Below are positions 13,007 to 26,027 of a DNA stretch of 64,000 nt, in pieces. The DNA is from Brachycybe producta (taxonomy: Eukaryota > Arthropoda > Diplopoda > Playtdesmida > Andrognathidae). How positions within the stretch are numbered: the first letter of the stretch is position 1; every line of letters begins with the position of its first letter. Location of the stretch: positions 1,394,001 to 1,458,000 of the forward strand of contig JAUPFP010000041.1 in assembly GCA_036925085.1 (NCBI GenBank). Reading direction: 5' to 3'. Position numbers and translations under genes: made by a program. The notes under the pieces were generated by a model. The model made no database searches. It was not told the DNA's origin and was given only the letters and a program-made list of their open reading frames with translations.

Positions 13007-13826
13007 CTTAAGAGGCAACATCGCAAAATTACTTTGCAAAAATATCCACAAAGAGCGCTAGCATTGTGTTTCTATTGAGCCCTTAGACCTGATGTTAAAG
13101 AAAAAACGTTACTTTTAAAAATACACAGTCGCGACAATATGTTTATTTTTCATATTTAAAGTTGTCCAATTTTGATGGTTCAAAGTGCAATGTGCACCTT
13201 AAATACATGCTGATCGAGTGATAGAATGACAAAAATATTGGTAAGTGTTCTTCTATTCTTTTAAAAAAACATTTCAAAATTGCGAATTTCTAACTCTTAT
13301 GTTAAACTCCACTGAGTAAGCATTCGTAGGAAAAAAAAATCCATCAAAATGTTAATGTGAAAATACCTAAAAATAATTAAAAAAAAAAAAAAAAAGACAA
13401 GTAAACCACATTGAAGTACACACATTGGCGCACGTGCCGATTTTTTTCTGGTTTTTAAAAAATATTTTTATGTATTTTTTACAAACATTTTAATGGATGT
13501 TTTTTCTTATTTGGGCATACTCAATGAAGTTTAACATAAGAGTTAGTAATCCACCATTTCGAAATAAGTTTTTAAAAATATAACCGCACTTACCAATTTT
13601 TTGTCATTATATAACTCGATCTGCGTATATTTAAGGTGCAAATTGCACTTTGAACCAACAAAATTGGACAACTTTAAATATGAAAAATAAACATATTGCC
13701 GCGACTGTGTATTTTAAAAATTAACATTTTTTCTTTAACATAGGGTCTATGGGCTCAATAGAAAAAGGATACTAGTGCTCTTTGTGGAGATTTTTCAAAG
13801 TAATTTTGCAATGTAGCCTCTTGAAG
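13007..13826. repeat. 820-bp near-perfect inverted repeat (foldback element)
   Basis: Left arm about 13007-13400 and right arm about 13440-13826 are reverse complements with scattered changes, e.g. CACAGTCGCGACAATATG against CATATTGCCGCGACTGTG and GTCCAATTTTGATGGTTC against GAACCAACAAAATTGGAC. The short loop is A/T-rich. No coding frame. Confidence 0.75.
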
Positions 13827-14256
13827 TTGTTTCTTTTAAAGATAATGTCGCACTCAAAGCCAGAATTTTCACAAGGCTCCCCCATTTTGTACACACATTT
13901 ATTTTTTAATAAAGGCGCTATCAATTGATTTCCTTGCATAATAATTATTCAAATTAAAAAAAAAAAGAAAATTACCAGAAGTAACGCTATTTTGTTATAT
14001 GACTCAAATAATGAAATCCCAATTTTTTCCAAACTTCTGTAAAGAAAACAAAGTGAGAAACATTAAAAAAAAATGCAAACTAAACTCAAGTTAAGAGTTA
14101 ATTTTGAAGTTAACCCAATTTGCATCAGAACGTCAAAACGCAATTATCGCTAACATTTATCAACTTCAAAACAGATCATTATGCCTAAGATAGATATCTA
14201 AAAAAAAAGAAAACAAAAACTCAATAAAAACTTTCCAAGACTCATATTAATTTTTG

Positions 14257-17200
14257 TTAAAAATTTATACCTCGCAAGTTAATCAAAGAATCGAGAATTG
14301 CCAAAAACAAAATAAGCGAAGTCCCGTGTGTAACGTCTGCTACGACATCATAACTGACAACTGCCTAAAAATAACTTGAAAAATTAGAAATTACAACTTC
14401 ATTCATACATATCAAATCGTTTCCTCACCATAATATCAACATAGGAACGTTATAATCCAATAGATAGATAGCGAAACATAAATGACAAAGACAAGTGTGA
14501 ATGATTTGCAAAACCAATCTGGAAAGTGCAGAGAAACTAAAAACGCAATTTTTCTTATTTGAAAACAGACCTCTGGTTGTTTCATGATCCGCTCTTTTAC
14601 CATGTTGAATAAAATGTGGCCAATAAAATTGAACATGCCTGTAAGGCAAGAATAAACTGGCTTATATCCGGGCCAATTAACAACCAAAGCCCACAATCAA
14701 CGCAGAGCGGCAAGATTTGTTTCCGATAAATACGATAACTATGAAAGCTTCATTTGAGCCGAGCCAAGCCCACTCCTAATATACTGTACAATGCTTTATA
14801 TACGGGCAGAAGTGACCAGTCTAAGAAACGATTTTGAAACGAACGGATTCGTGTTTTTCGTCATTTGTACCTAGGCTCATTCCGACAATGAAATTTACTT
14901 TCAGAGGAAGTTGTGAATGAGGAGCTTTATAATTTGAGAGATTCATAGGCGCCCAATTTAAACATGGTATAAATATTTCACTAACGCTGCTTTTCAACTG
15001 AATTTTATATTTGCAAGGGACTATAATTGTAGTAGGTGATAAAAGTTAATTTATAATATATAATATATAATTTATAATATATATTTTTATAAAAATGCAT
15101 TTTTACGCTTCTATGGGCTGCTTATAGAGTAATTATTCAAATTCAACTTCTGTCACCATTGTATAGTTGTTTTAAACTATACATTAGAAAACAGAAATAA
15201 TGCTTCAATTCAATTCAACTCAACTCAGAATATATTGTAGGCAGCAGCATATTAGCGATGCCCATAGAGAGAATTATTCCCAAATCATCACTGTCAAATT
15301 GAATTAATTCTAACAAAAAAGAATACAGTAATCACTCAAGAAGGCATAATTGTAAAAAATGAGAACCAATACATAGCAAACATTAAGCCTAATAATGAAA
15401 TCTTTCCTTCCAATCCATGGTAATGTTGCACCTCAACCAAAATTATATTTGAATTGTCCAATAAATAAGCAATAATCTAAAAGCAAAACTATTACAAAAT
15501 GCAGGACTTGTATGAATGTTTAATAATACTTGTAATTTGTTTAAACAAATATGTTTAAATTAAAGTAAGCGATACATTTTAAGGGTTGTATACTTAATGA
15601 TTGCTAAGTCAAAGAAATCATTAACTTCTGATAGGAAGTTCCATGTAAAAGTCGATTTGTTTAGCATTAACTTTCACTAAGAAATCATTAGGAATATAGT
15701 AAGTTATCAAAACTGTGACAATTAAATCCAGTGATTGAAATGTGTTAACTAAACACAGATTTTCTAATCCTTCAAGATAACAAGTATTTTAATCAGTTGT
15801 TCATAATGTCAGGTAACACAGAGGCATTGCAGAGGAACTACTAATACTCAACCCAAGTACAAATAATGTCACTTGCTAGAAACATTTACAAGATTTAAAA
15901 AATTCCACAATGAAAATGAAGCTTCATCTACGTAACACTTACGATATTGTCAACATCTATACTAAGCAGCACTTCATTAGCAATTTCCATAATTTGTTCT
16001 GTATCTGTTAACAACGATTGTAACTTATATTTAAGATACCCTTCAGCTAGCCATTGAACAACAGTTCCCATTACACCCTCTCCGTCAAATTTTAGATCAA
16101 GACTGCCTTTGTTGGTTATACGCAGTGCGGTCATTCTTGGAGGAGGACGAACTTGAACAATAGTTCCTTCAACACTATAATCCTTAACATTGGCAGAAAT
16201 ACTTCCACGCGCTCTTACAACCGACCACCTAAAAAATAATAAAACCTATAAAATGAATTGTGCACAAAAACAATAGTGTCCAAAAAAACAGCTGATACAA
16301 ATAAAAAAAAGTAACAATGACAAAAGTACTTGTGGTTTGCACTAAAATACAAAGAACTACTTCAAAAAAATATTGTCACACAGTCTGACTTCTTTCTCCT
16401 GGACTATGCCCCACAACGAACGGGGTCAATCAACTGTACAGGCCCGTGGGTAGGGCGACCGCCCAGGGCGCCAAATTTTTGAATATATACCAGGGTTGTT
16501 GGATTTAAATCATGTTTTAAATCTACATCACTTATATGACATACCTGACTTTTTTGATTTTTTTTTTTAAATCATAATTTTTAACACCTGCTTTTCCAAG
16601 TTTTTTGGTTCTTATGGAGTCAATTGAGTGCTCCTGAGAGAGAAAATTTTAGAGCTTTTAGAGCATTTAAATATTTTTCAACGTTTAGCCATTGTTTTAA
16701 AATGGCCAAGTCTACAGACTTGGCTTTTGACTCATTTTTTTCGAATTTTAAAAATTCTTGAATCCTCGTGCTTTTTCACGTTTTTTGGAACTTCTGGGGC
16801 CAGCTGAGCGCTCCTGAGTCATTTTTAGAGCTTTTAAATATTTTCTCGACTTGTGGCTGTTTTTTGAAAAAAAAAAAAGCCAAAGGTACAGTCTTGGTTT
16901 TTGATATGGTTTGGGTTTGATTGATTTTGGGTATGTTTTCTTTTACTAATTCATTTTTGATATTTTTTAAACAAAGATCAATGTAAGAGGTAAACAACTA
17001 TAGGCCTAATGTATAACTTTAGATTAAATAAATATTAGAGGTGGGACGAATCCAAAATTTTCTCAAATACAAATCTGAATCGGTTCTCAAATCCCACGAA
17101 TATTGGTGATCCAGGTACCACCGAAATTGCAACAATCACCCCTTTTTTGTTTGTTAATGAACGCTTCTATTGGACGTAAATGGAGTTAAAACTAATTTTA

Positions 17201-17331
17201 CCAAAGTTTTTAACAGTTTCTTTAGGTAAGGATTCGAAAGATTCGATAGACGAAAAAAGCGCAAAGATTCGAGTTTTCGATTCTCGAATATTTTTCAAGA
17301 TTAGCGGAATTCGTATGTCCCATCCCTAATA

Positions 17332-17365
<34 letters not shown>

Positions 17366-20300
17366 TAATAAGCCAACATATGTATGTACAACTCAGGGCT
17401 TTTATAGTAATCGCTGAAATGTATGCAATTCAACCTTTGAGCATCATGTTACAAAAACAAGGAAACTATACATATTAATAATTAATAATAATTATTATAT
17501 AATTCAAGGTGTTTTTAATTGCCGTCATTTGTAATACCAATATAACAAAAATGGTGGCTCATTCCATGTCATGTTTTAGTTCATGACGGCGTAATTCCTT
17601 AATTACCATAATGACGCCCATTTAATGATGACCTATTCATAGTTGCATGACGTAATCCGCGTGATATTATGTTATTATGTCGTTATAACCCGTTGTCAAC
17701 TTAAGAAAAGGAGTGCAAACAATAAGCGAAACGCAACCATAAACGTCCGAAAGCAATCGTCACTGCTAACGCTGTGATTAGAGAACAACATCGAATGACA
17801 ATAAGGATACAAAATTCAAATGCAAGTCAGGATACTGCAGAAATTTGGGAGAACGCAATCATAGTTCACTTATGCACACATGATGCAATCATTAAAATGC
17901 GACAAAATCTCTATGAAATAGCGCATTATAAGTTTGTGAAAACCACAAATTGTCTAGTACTTAATACTTACCAATCTTTCAATTATTTTTTATCGACTCA
18001 ACCTTTTTAGGACACCTTGTAATGTAATTGAACAAATGCTCGCTACCTCAATTCCACTTTACAATCCAATGTTACGTCCTCGATACCAACATTTGCAACA
18101 ACAACTACAAATGATTCGGTTGCATTCAAAGATACGTCTCCAGTGCGTTTGAAAGTTGTCAATCCAACAATTGCACAATCCCGCAAGTTAAAAACAAAAG
18201 GTTCAACTCTTTTACTATAGCTGTCTATGTGTAAAGGATCATAGCCACTGTTAAAAATTGAAAAATGTTTCATATTAAAATTTAGCTATCAAGTCAAATC
18301 ACACAAAAAAATATTTTAGCAGGGCACAGACGATCAATTCTGGCATGTCAATTCTGGCCAGTTAATCCTTTGCATGTGGGCAGAAAGCCTATTTTTTTTT
18401 CTTCTTCAATTTTTTAACTACTTAGTAATGGCTCATGTTCCCCACCCGTATTTGAAAACATTACGATTAGAACAAATGTGTATGTTCCAATGCTACAAAC
18501 CATGTTAACCCAAGCCACACACCGTCAAGCTTTCTTCAGTCTGGTCAAGTAGATCGTTCGAGCCAAAAATGAAGAGAGTAATAAAAGTTGGATTGAATAC
18601 ACAATAAATTTTAGTATTTGAAAGCCAGGCTGGAGAAACCAGAATTGATCGTGTTAACCCAGCCTCCACTGTTCAGAAAAACGGGCTGGTAGAGACGTTG
18701 GCTTCACTAGGCCCAGAACACACATTACGCTAAGCGAAGCAGTTGTAGATAATTATACAGACTTAAGGTGGCTGGATAGTTGAATTCATCTCCCCACCCC
18801 ACCTGGGTGGCTATGAGAAAATTTATAGTCTTCAGCCAACCTTTTTTCTTAGAAAAAAAAAAACATTACAAAAATGCCGTATTTTAGCTAATGCTATCAA
18901 AAAACCTTTTAGCATCATCTTCTTCCAGTCTAGTTTTGTAAACAATTTGAATTTTATCATAATGTTGTTCATCAAAAACGTTTGACGTTTATGCGCCACA
19001 AAACAACTCTCATAGCGTTTATGAATGCATGGTCAGATCTGAGTGTATTTGTCAACATTTTCAAATGAATTCAGAGCAATTGCGCAAAACAATTATACAA
19101 TTAAGTGAGTTCTCAAACGTACCCAAAACCTCTTATGTACTTCAGATTCAAAAAGTAAGACCTACGTATTTGCATTCTAATACTTGTTTACATTACTTAT
19201 GACACAATTTTGAGCTTACTTGATATCATTATTTACATGCAACCATGTAATAAAGCTACCTAATGAAATTGCATAATGGTTACGACAGTAATTATAGCCT
19301 ATATTTACTTTTCCTTCAACCATTCTTTCCAGTAGACAATCGATTCGTCAATAAGACCATTTCCGTTTCCTCGTATGCTTGGATCAACTTCACGACGAAA
19401 TCTGGATATCAAGTTATTTAACGTTGGAAAACCTAAAATTACAAACAAGAAAATCTGACGTTAAAAATATCCCTTTTATATTTTTAGATTTTCGCAGCGA
19501 ATTCAGAAGCTTAACTAAATATTAAATTACTAAAGGTTCCAAAGTACCGTTCCTTCGTCGCAAAACGAAAACTTTCTTTACAGACTCAAAAGTAATTAAA
19601 ATGTTGCTGGGTCAGGGGTGGCTCAGGGGCGTGGTTAGGGAACCACAAGACCCGCAACTGTGGAGGGGGGCAGGAGGTTTGGGGCTCAAAAAACGAAATG
19701 AAAGTCGATGTATTTTCAAAAATAATTGAATAAATTAAACAAGTGATTCCGAATCACACCCTTACTTTATTTAGTTAATTTCGAAAATAAATCGACTTTC
19801 ATTTCGTTTATTGTGCATAGAAATTTCTTTAGAGGGTGCTATTTTGATGAACGGTCTGCAAGAGAACCAGACGAACGAGAATAAAATTGTTGGATGCCAT
19901 GAATTCCCAGAGAAGTCCGGAAGGCAGGGATGTTTTCAAAAGTTACGCCGTTTAGAGGGGGCGTAGTTGAAGAGTAACTATGTTCCCTCATGGAATTTTA
20001 ACTTTGAAAATTGATTGCAATTTGCATTCTTTGAATTTATGGGGTTTTATGGTCCCCCGAAGTCTGTTGGGCCCTCCTGACTTCATTTCAGTGCTTTTCA
20101 GAGCATCTCGAAGTCTTTCATTTTTTGAAAATATGCATGGACTACTCAGTCTGGAATATTTATATAACTTCGAAAATTCATTGCAAGTGAACCAGTCAGA
20201 AAAATAGTAGGAACAGTCCGAAGGTTTGGTTTAGTAAAATTGAGTTGTTGCAGGGGGTCTGGGAGGCACAGACCCAGATTTTTGTTTTTGAGAATTATTA

Positions 20301-20878
20301 AATCAAATTAGTCCATTGATCAGACTGTTCCCATATTTGTTCAATGGGAGAAACGGTCGGAATAATGGACAAATTTGATTTAAAGGGAGCGCAAAGTTTT
20401 ACGTGAGGGGGGGGGGGGACGCAACCAAGTCATAGCTACGCCACTGATTGAAGTGCATGCTCCCCATCCCAAAAGCAAACATTTTAATACTTCTTCATAG
20501 ACAAATGTACAGAAAGAGAAAAATAAACCGGTATCGGTATAATAAGAACAAAAACTCGTGTATATTTTCGTGTAAATGTTTGCACACCCGTGAGTAGCAG
20601 TGGAAACGAGGCTTAAGGTTATGTGACCAACAAAACAAGTCAATAAGCTTGACAATTTTTACTGCAGTTTTAAAATAATTTACTTGATTTCTGGTTTTTG
20701 TTTTTCACAAAAATTCAAATCAAGAAAAGCATTGTTAAAAAAAATAACAGCATCGATAACTTTCTTTCAACTGAAAACATAAGTCAAATAATCGTTGTTG
20801 ACGAAACCTACCAGAAGAAACTGCACAAGGAAGTAACAGTGTCATCAGAAGTACCAAACATAATACCGGCAAGGCCAT
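14257..20878 (-). CDS. group-7-allergen-like secreted protein (BPI/LBP-type fold)
   Basis: Five exons: 20812-20878, 19309-19432, 18047-18247, 15943-16228 and 14257-14364 (TAA at 14257-14259). Together they make 786 nt and 261 residues, with phases 1, 2, 2, 0 matching at every junction. Exon 1 is a signal peptide (MALPVLCLVLLMTLL, then PCAVSSG). The body resembles arthropod group 7 allergens, single-domain relatives of lipid-binding BPI/LBP proteins: 'NLRDCAIVGLTTFKRTGDVS', then beta-rich repeats (SISANVKDYSVEGTI), then DGEGVMGTVVQWLAEGYL and a helical C-terminal part. Two cysteines (LRDC, TLDC) may pair. The family is thought to bind hydrophobic ligands; the ligand here is unknown. The last 20 or so residues are strikingly hydrophobic (SLILFLAILDSLINL), which is not what I expect of a plain soluble member. 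A further 3' exon instead of the TAA is possible because a GT lies just before it (CGAG|GTATAA). Confidence 0.8.
14830..15140 (+). mobile_element. LINE 3' end fragment
   Basis: Matches 49280-49615: TCATTTGTACCTAGG near the start, then an ending AGAGTAATTATTCAAATT. The coding part is decayed; most is 3' tail. It sits in the last intron of the group-7-like gene. Confidence 0.55.
17036..17328. mobile_element. hAT-type MITE
   Basis: Ends TAGAGGTGGGACGAATCC and GAATTCGTATGTCCCATCCCTA. Flanking 8-mers ATAAATAT and ATAAATAA differ at one base, fitting the 8-bp duplication of hAT elements. No coding. Confidence 0.6.
17337..17366. repeat. (ATT)n microsatellite
   Basis: About nine ATT units, directly after the hAT-type MITE. 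Confidence 0.8.
19624..20446. mobile_element. hAT-type palindromic element, diverged or composite copy
   Basis: Ends CAGGGGCGTGGTTAGG and CTACGCCACTG. Shares with 28311-29013 the words GGTGCTATTTTGATGAACGG and GTGATTCCGAATCAC, and the 'ggggtctggg' block. No target duplication is evident, so it may be composite. Confidence 0.55.
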
Positions 20879-21162
20879 TTAACAAATAGATTGAACCTAA
20901 ATGAAGAAAAGTAATAAAGTTCAATTAACTTAATTACATTAAATAATAATAAGTTACAATTAACTTACGTTCATTAAAATAGTACTAAAATCTACCAACT
21001 TGCTCATAAAACCTAAGAAACAGAAGAAGAAAAAAAAGAAATTTATAACTGTTACTGTCCATCGAAAGTCACAAGAAAATAACAAATAAAATTAACTTAG
21101 TATTAAGTATCAATGCACGTCCTCTGATGTATTCCTAAGGAATACACAGTTTTTCTTAAAAG

Positions 21163-22045
21163 CCCAGACAACTCAGTTTGCACGTGCTGCAGGACTCCAT
21201 AGAACAAATGTTAAGCGAAATTTGATGTTTTCAAAAAAAAAAATGGTCTCGGTTCTAACCACCTTAGTGTCTTTAACTTGATTTTTTTTTAACTAGGTAT
21301 AATTAAGGTTGTAATCTCTTCTTGGGTGTTGTGGCTAGGTATTAACGGCAGTTTTCCACAATACTCAAAGGCGTTATTTTATACAATTTTTAATTGCGTC
21401 AGTCTGCCACACCCATGTCAAAAACCATTGACTTCAAAAAGGTCCATTTTGCTACCCATCTTATGGTTTTAAAATCATCTTTCAGCTTTAAGAAAAATTG
21501 TGTGTATTTCTTAATATGTTTTACAGGTAATAAGGTAAATTCATGACGTTTCGAATTGCCGTTCACAGTTGCTAGTGCCATTCAGGTAACTTTTGAAGCA
21601 CAAAAATGACCGTGTCTCATGGCACGTGAAACTCTGGATTACCTATAGGCTCTTAAGTGAAATTTGATGTGTCCAAAAAGATGGTCTCGATTCTGTGTTT
21701 CTTCAACGATTATATAATTGAAGTTTCAACCGCTGCTTGAATGTTGTGGCAAGGTATTAAAAAGTCTTTTGGTTGCAACATTCTAAGTCGTATTGATTGT
21801 ATTTTACACCCTTTTCAATTACGTTGATTTGCTAGACCAAACTTAATAAATGATCACCGACCTCAAAAAAGTCCATTTTTATGGCTAAATTTCGTTCTTC
21901 ATGAACACCTTTCAGCTTGAAGAAAAATTGTTTATTTCTTAATACGTTCTCCAGGTATTAAGGTAAATTCATTATGTTTCAAAATGCCGTTTTGTTGACA
22001 ATGTCTCATGGCATGTGTAAATCTGGGCTGTCTATGCTCTTAAAG
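21163..22045. mobile_element. AGCC-family TTAA-associated repeat, two copies head to tail
   Basis: First unit begins TTAAAAGCCCAGACAACTC and ends ACCTATAGGCTCTTAA (about 21640). The second shares AAATTTGATGTGTCC, GGTCTCGATTCTG, TTGTTTATTTCTTAATACG and GTCTCATGGCATGTG, and ends ATGCTCTTAA. TTAA occurs at the start, the junction and the end. Confidence 0.6.
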
Positions 22046-22399
22046 GCCGCCACTCATTGATACAAATACTTCCATAAAAAAAGAGTGCTTGCTACACAGG
22101 ACGTCTAATATAAAATACAATTCGAAATCACCCCTGTTCATATTGTAGTAGAGAAAAAAAAAACATTTTATTCGATGATTTAAATTTTTGGTAATGAATG
22201 AAAAATGGCATCGTTAACAAATTAAATCAACACGTTTTATGAAAATGATTCGCTGAAAATTATTAACTAACGGTATTGCCGAATAAATAATCACATTTGC
22301 ATCTTGCAGCCTTAAAACCTTTAAAAATACAGTGTCTACCTTGAAATAGAATGGCAAGTACTTTATGTACTTTTTCGAAACACTTTTACATTAGTCATG

Positions 22400-22695
22400 C
22401 GAACTGATCAACTCACTTGAATTAATTTGACATGAATGCCAATTGAACGTCCTAAACCCAATAATTTCTATTAGTTGTTCATCTGAACGGAATCAAGTCT
22501 GATTTGAATCAAGTTTAACTTTTGATTTCAATTACTGTGTTTCATAATGGCGACAAGTACAGTAGATTGTTAGAGTGGAAAATCGGTTAAATTCGTTAGT
22601 GTTTCAGTGTTCGAGTTCTCGCATCAAACGTGTAAACATATAAATTCCTTCATGTCAAATGAATTCAAGTGAGTTGATCAGCTCATTTGACTAAA
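22400..22695. repeat. palindromic repeat, copy 1
   Basis: Opens TGATCAACTCACTTGAATT and closes AATTCAAGTGAGTTGATCA. The interior 'aacccaataatt' and 'GGAATCAA' are shared with 53640-53805, so it is a dispersed foldback family. Confidence 0.6.
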
Positions 22696-25603
22696 AGTAC
22701 CCCAGCTTTGATCTAGTACATATAATTAACTATATAACAAAGAAAATACTGGGAATCAATGAATTTACCGTAACATTGAAAAACTGACCTGTATTGCACT
22801 GTATCAATCTTCCAACACAAGAGAATTCAAAACATGAATGAGTCTACAGCTTTTGTGTGCAAACTGTGCATGTTGCAACGAAAAACTGCCAAAAAGGAAA
22901 GAATAGAAAAAAAAGATGAATCACATCATTTCTACAACTGAAAATGTATCAACAAAGTGACTTTACCTCATGTGAATCATAGGTAATGCGTTCAGGGACA
23001 AATAATTTAATAACTAATTTAAATTCCAAAAAAAGAAACATAAAAGGGCAGGAAGTTTGTTAATCTCAAAAAGTACAACCTCTCTTTTCAAGACCTTGAA
23101 AACAGCTAAATAAAAAAAGCTACTTGGTGCTGGTCATTGTTAATATTCATGGAAATGTTAAAAAAATATTTCAAAAAAACAAAAACAACTACAACAAATG
23201 GACAACTGCCCAGAACAAACTTCACAAAGTAACGTCCTTTTTTAATGACAAGGTGAATAAAATCAAACCGGATGACCGATTATACTAACAAAAATTTTTT
23301 TAACCACTCCAACACCAATAAATACGGGATATTTTCTCTCATCAGTGGTATAGCTGGGTTCGGTTGTACCTCTCGCCGCCCTCTGTTGCTTAAAACACTG
23401 CGCCCACTTACACCCCAAAAATGCCCCCCCCCCGGCAGTTGCGGAGGCTGCGCGTCCCCAGCTACGTCCCTGTGTCTCATTATTGGGTGCATCTGATAAT
23501 GGCAAATTTTAACGCATTCATTGAGTTTTGCAGGCAATGTTAGCAATGTAGACGCATTTGCTGTTGTTGTACGTGCAAACTAATTTGGTGCATTTGATAA
23601 CGTGCAACAGGATACAATTCTGTTATCAGTTTGCACAAAAGGCGTTGCCAAAAAAGTTGGGTAGTTTGCTTTGGAATAAACGAGTCAACACTGCCATAAT
23701 ACTGGTACATCAGAAAAAATAACTACTAAGGAAAGCTGAAAATTTCTAGGAAATGGGGTTTCATGTGTTTTTTTTCTTCCATATAGTGTTTTGTCATATA
23801 AAGCAACATTTTCTTATCTGAAAATAATAGCAATTAAAATGCGCCTATTCATGAGCGGAAGCTAGGCGTTTCCAAATGCGTTCAACTCAATCATTATTAG
23901 TAATTATTTTACTTGCTTCATTCTTTTTAGTAAAGTAGTGATTAATTGATTTCAAACAAGTTATCAGACGTTGTAAGTGATGCGCACCATAATGCTTTTA
24001 AATGCAACCACAGTCATATGCTTGTATTTCGGTGAAAGTTATTGTAAAATATCAACTGTACCATCATAAAAAGTCAGCAAGAAAAAGAAATGTAAAACAT
24101 GAATGAAATTTCTTGCAGTTCTTTCAATTGTTAAATAGCTCTTTTCATAATATTCATATACTTAAGTGTTCAGTATACAAATGCTCTTATATTAAACAGA
24201 GCAGTAATCTCGGTGAACAGAATTTGGATCTTACCTATGTTTGCCACCAGACAATGTGGTACACAGTATTTTACCTTCCACCATTACATTTGTAAATGGC
24301 AGTTTATGGGCTTATCAGAAATGTAAACACCATAAAATCCACAAAAACCTATAAAATAAAAAAAAACTCGGCTGTAATATAAGAAACAATTCCATAAATA
24401 ATAATCGTTATCAATCACCAAACAAGCCCCCAGCTTTTCCAAAAGTATTCTTCGTGCACGAAGAAATCCTGCTGTTGAGAGGAACTACGCACAACGCAAC
24501 ATAAATCGTTCCAAGCATCATTTCTAGCACTGTTGTGGTTACTAATCAATTTTAAACATAAATCCAAAACACTGATAATAACATTATGAAAACTTTTAAA
24601 AGTAACGGCGTAAACCAGAAATGAATAAGTGCAAAGAAAAATTTACGTGCAAATCATGTGAAAATGACAAAATGGCATTGTTATACTCTGTCACAACAGT
24701 GCAGGGCTGGTTGAAGATCCTGATTTGCTTTTAACATAACCTTCTCACTTATTTAACTGATACTTACCTGTACCTTACTACTGAAAACCACTTCAAACGT
24801 TCACTTATATTTATGTATCCTCTAGCGAATGCTACATTAACAACGAATAATGTTTCGAGAGCCACTGACACAAACAGACGGGGATAATTTTTATTAAAGT
24901 ACTGTACGACAGCTAATGCTCATTCGGATCACAAAGTAATGCAGCAGAAAAGCAAAGTTATTCTAAGAAAATGTTGTCATATCATACAAAAACCATCAAT
25001 AAAATTCCATTTACATTATGAAAATGTGGAATGGTTGAATGAGATTGGCTGCTTGCAAGCTGCTAATTTGCTCATACTTGGAACCAGACTTTAAACTTCT
25101 TGCATAGCTTCATTACCTGATTTACTTTCGCTTCCACATTCTGTACATGAGCAGCAGAGAGTGACTTTGCATTGTTGCGGCATTACTACTTGGTGTGAAT
25201 TAGGCCATAAAAAAGAGCGGGAGCATTCACTCGCAAGTGCAATGTAGAGAAAAGGTTTCTCGATACCACAAAAGGCGGAGAACGCCAAACACACCATATG
25301 TGTTTCTCCAATGTTGATACACAAACTGGTAAATAATCAATTTTTTTATTTATTTACAAATGCATTCTTTTGCATTTGTGTAAATATTTTCAGGTATCAA
25401 AACTACATTTTTATACAATTACTATTATTGAGCATTTAAGTTAGAGGCTCTGAAGTCAACAAACTCATCATTAATCACATTTTTAGCATATCAACAACAA
25501 CACAAAATAACAAACAGCAAACGAAGATCGTGACAAACTGACTGATAAAAACATGTTTTTTGTACCTAAAGTCACTATATTTATCCTATCATTAATATGA
25601 TTC

Positions 25604-25936
25604 GGTGGGAAAAAAACACGAAAAAAGCCCACATGAAAATTGCACACAAGAAAAAAACACGACTGTCATAAATGGGCACACGAAACATTTGCGCACACGG
25701 AATATTTGCCCACAAGAAAAAACTCCTCACACACCGAAAAATGCCCACACACAAAAATACAAACATAAAAATTCTCGTATTAACAATATTATGCAGTAAT
25801 AAAACTTTTCTGTGGGCATTTTTCGGTGTGAGCAATTTTCCGCGTGCGCATTTTTCTTATGGGCATTTATGACAGTCGGGTTTGTTTTCTGTGCGCAATT
25901 TTCGTGTTTTTTTTTGTGCGTTTCGTTCTGGTCACC
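25604..25936. repeat. foldback element with reiterated GCCCACA motif
   Basis: Arms about 25604-25745 and 25805-25936 are inverted copies: CACGACTGTCATAAATG against CATTTATGACAGTCGGG and CACCGAAAAATGCCCACA against TGTGGGCATTTTTCGGTG. It makes spurious open frames on both strands. Confidence 0.7.
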
Positions 25937-26027
25937 CATCTATATAGGCTCATTTATGACCTGTGACACTCACAGCATCTTAACTTTAATAATACCCAAC
26001 CTGTTCAGACGACATCATTTGATGTCA

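Larger units (their letters stand above)
11851..14256. other. intergenic DNA between carbonic anhydrase B and the group-7-like gene
   Basis: Holds a GC-richer stretch around 12360-12800, with an uninterrupted but unrecognisable 146-codon plus-strand frame, and the large inverted repeat at 13007-13826. No other gene is supported. Confidence 0.4.

Noticed and set aside
25581-25939. Overlapping frames on both strands near 25.6-25.9 kb
   Set aside because: Produced by the foldback of reiterated GCCCACA phrases.
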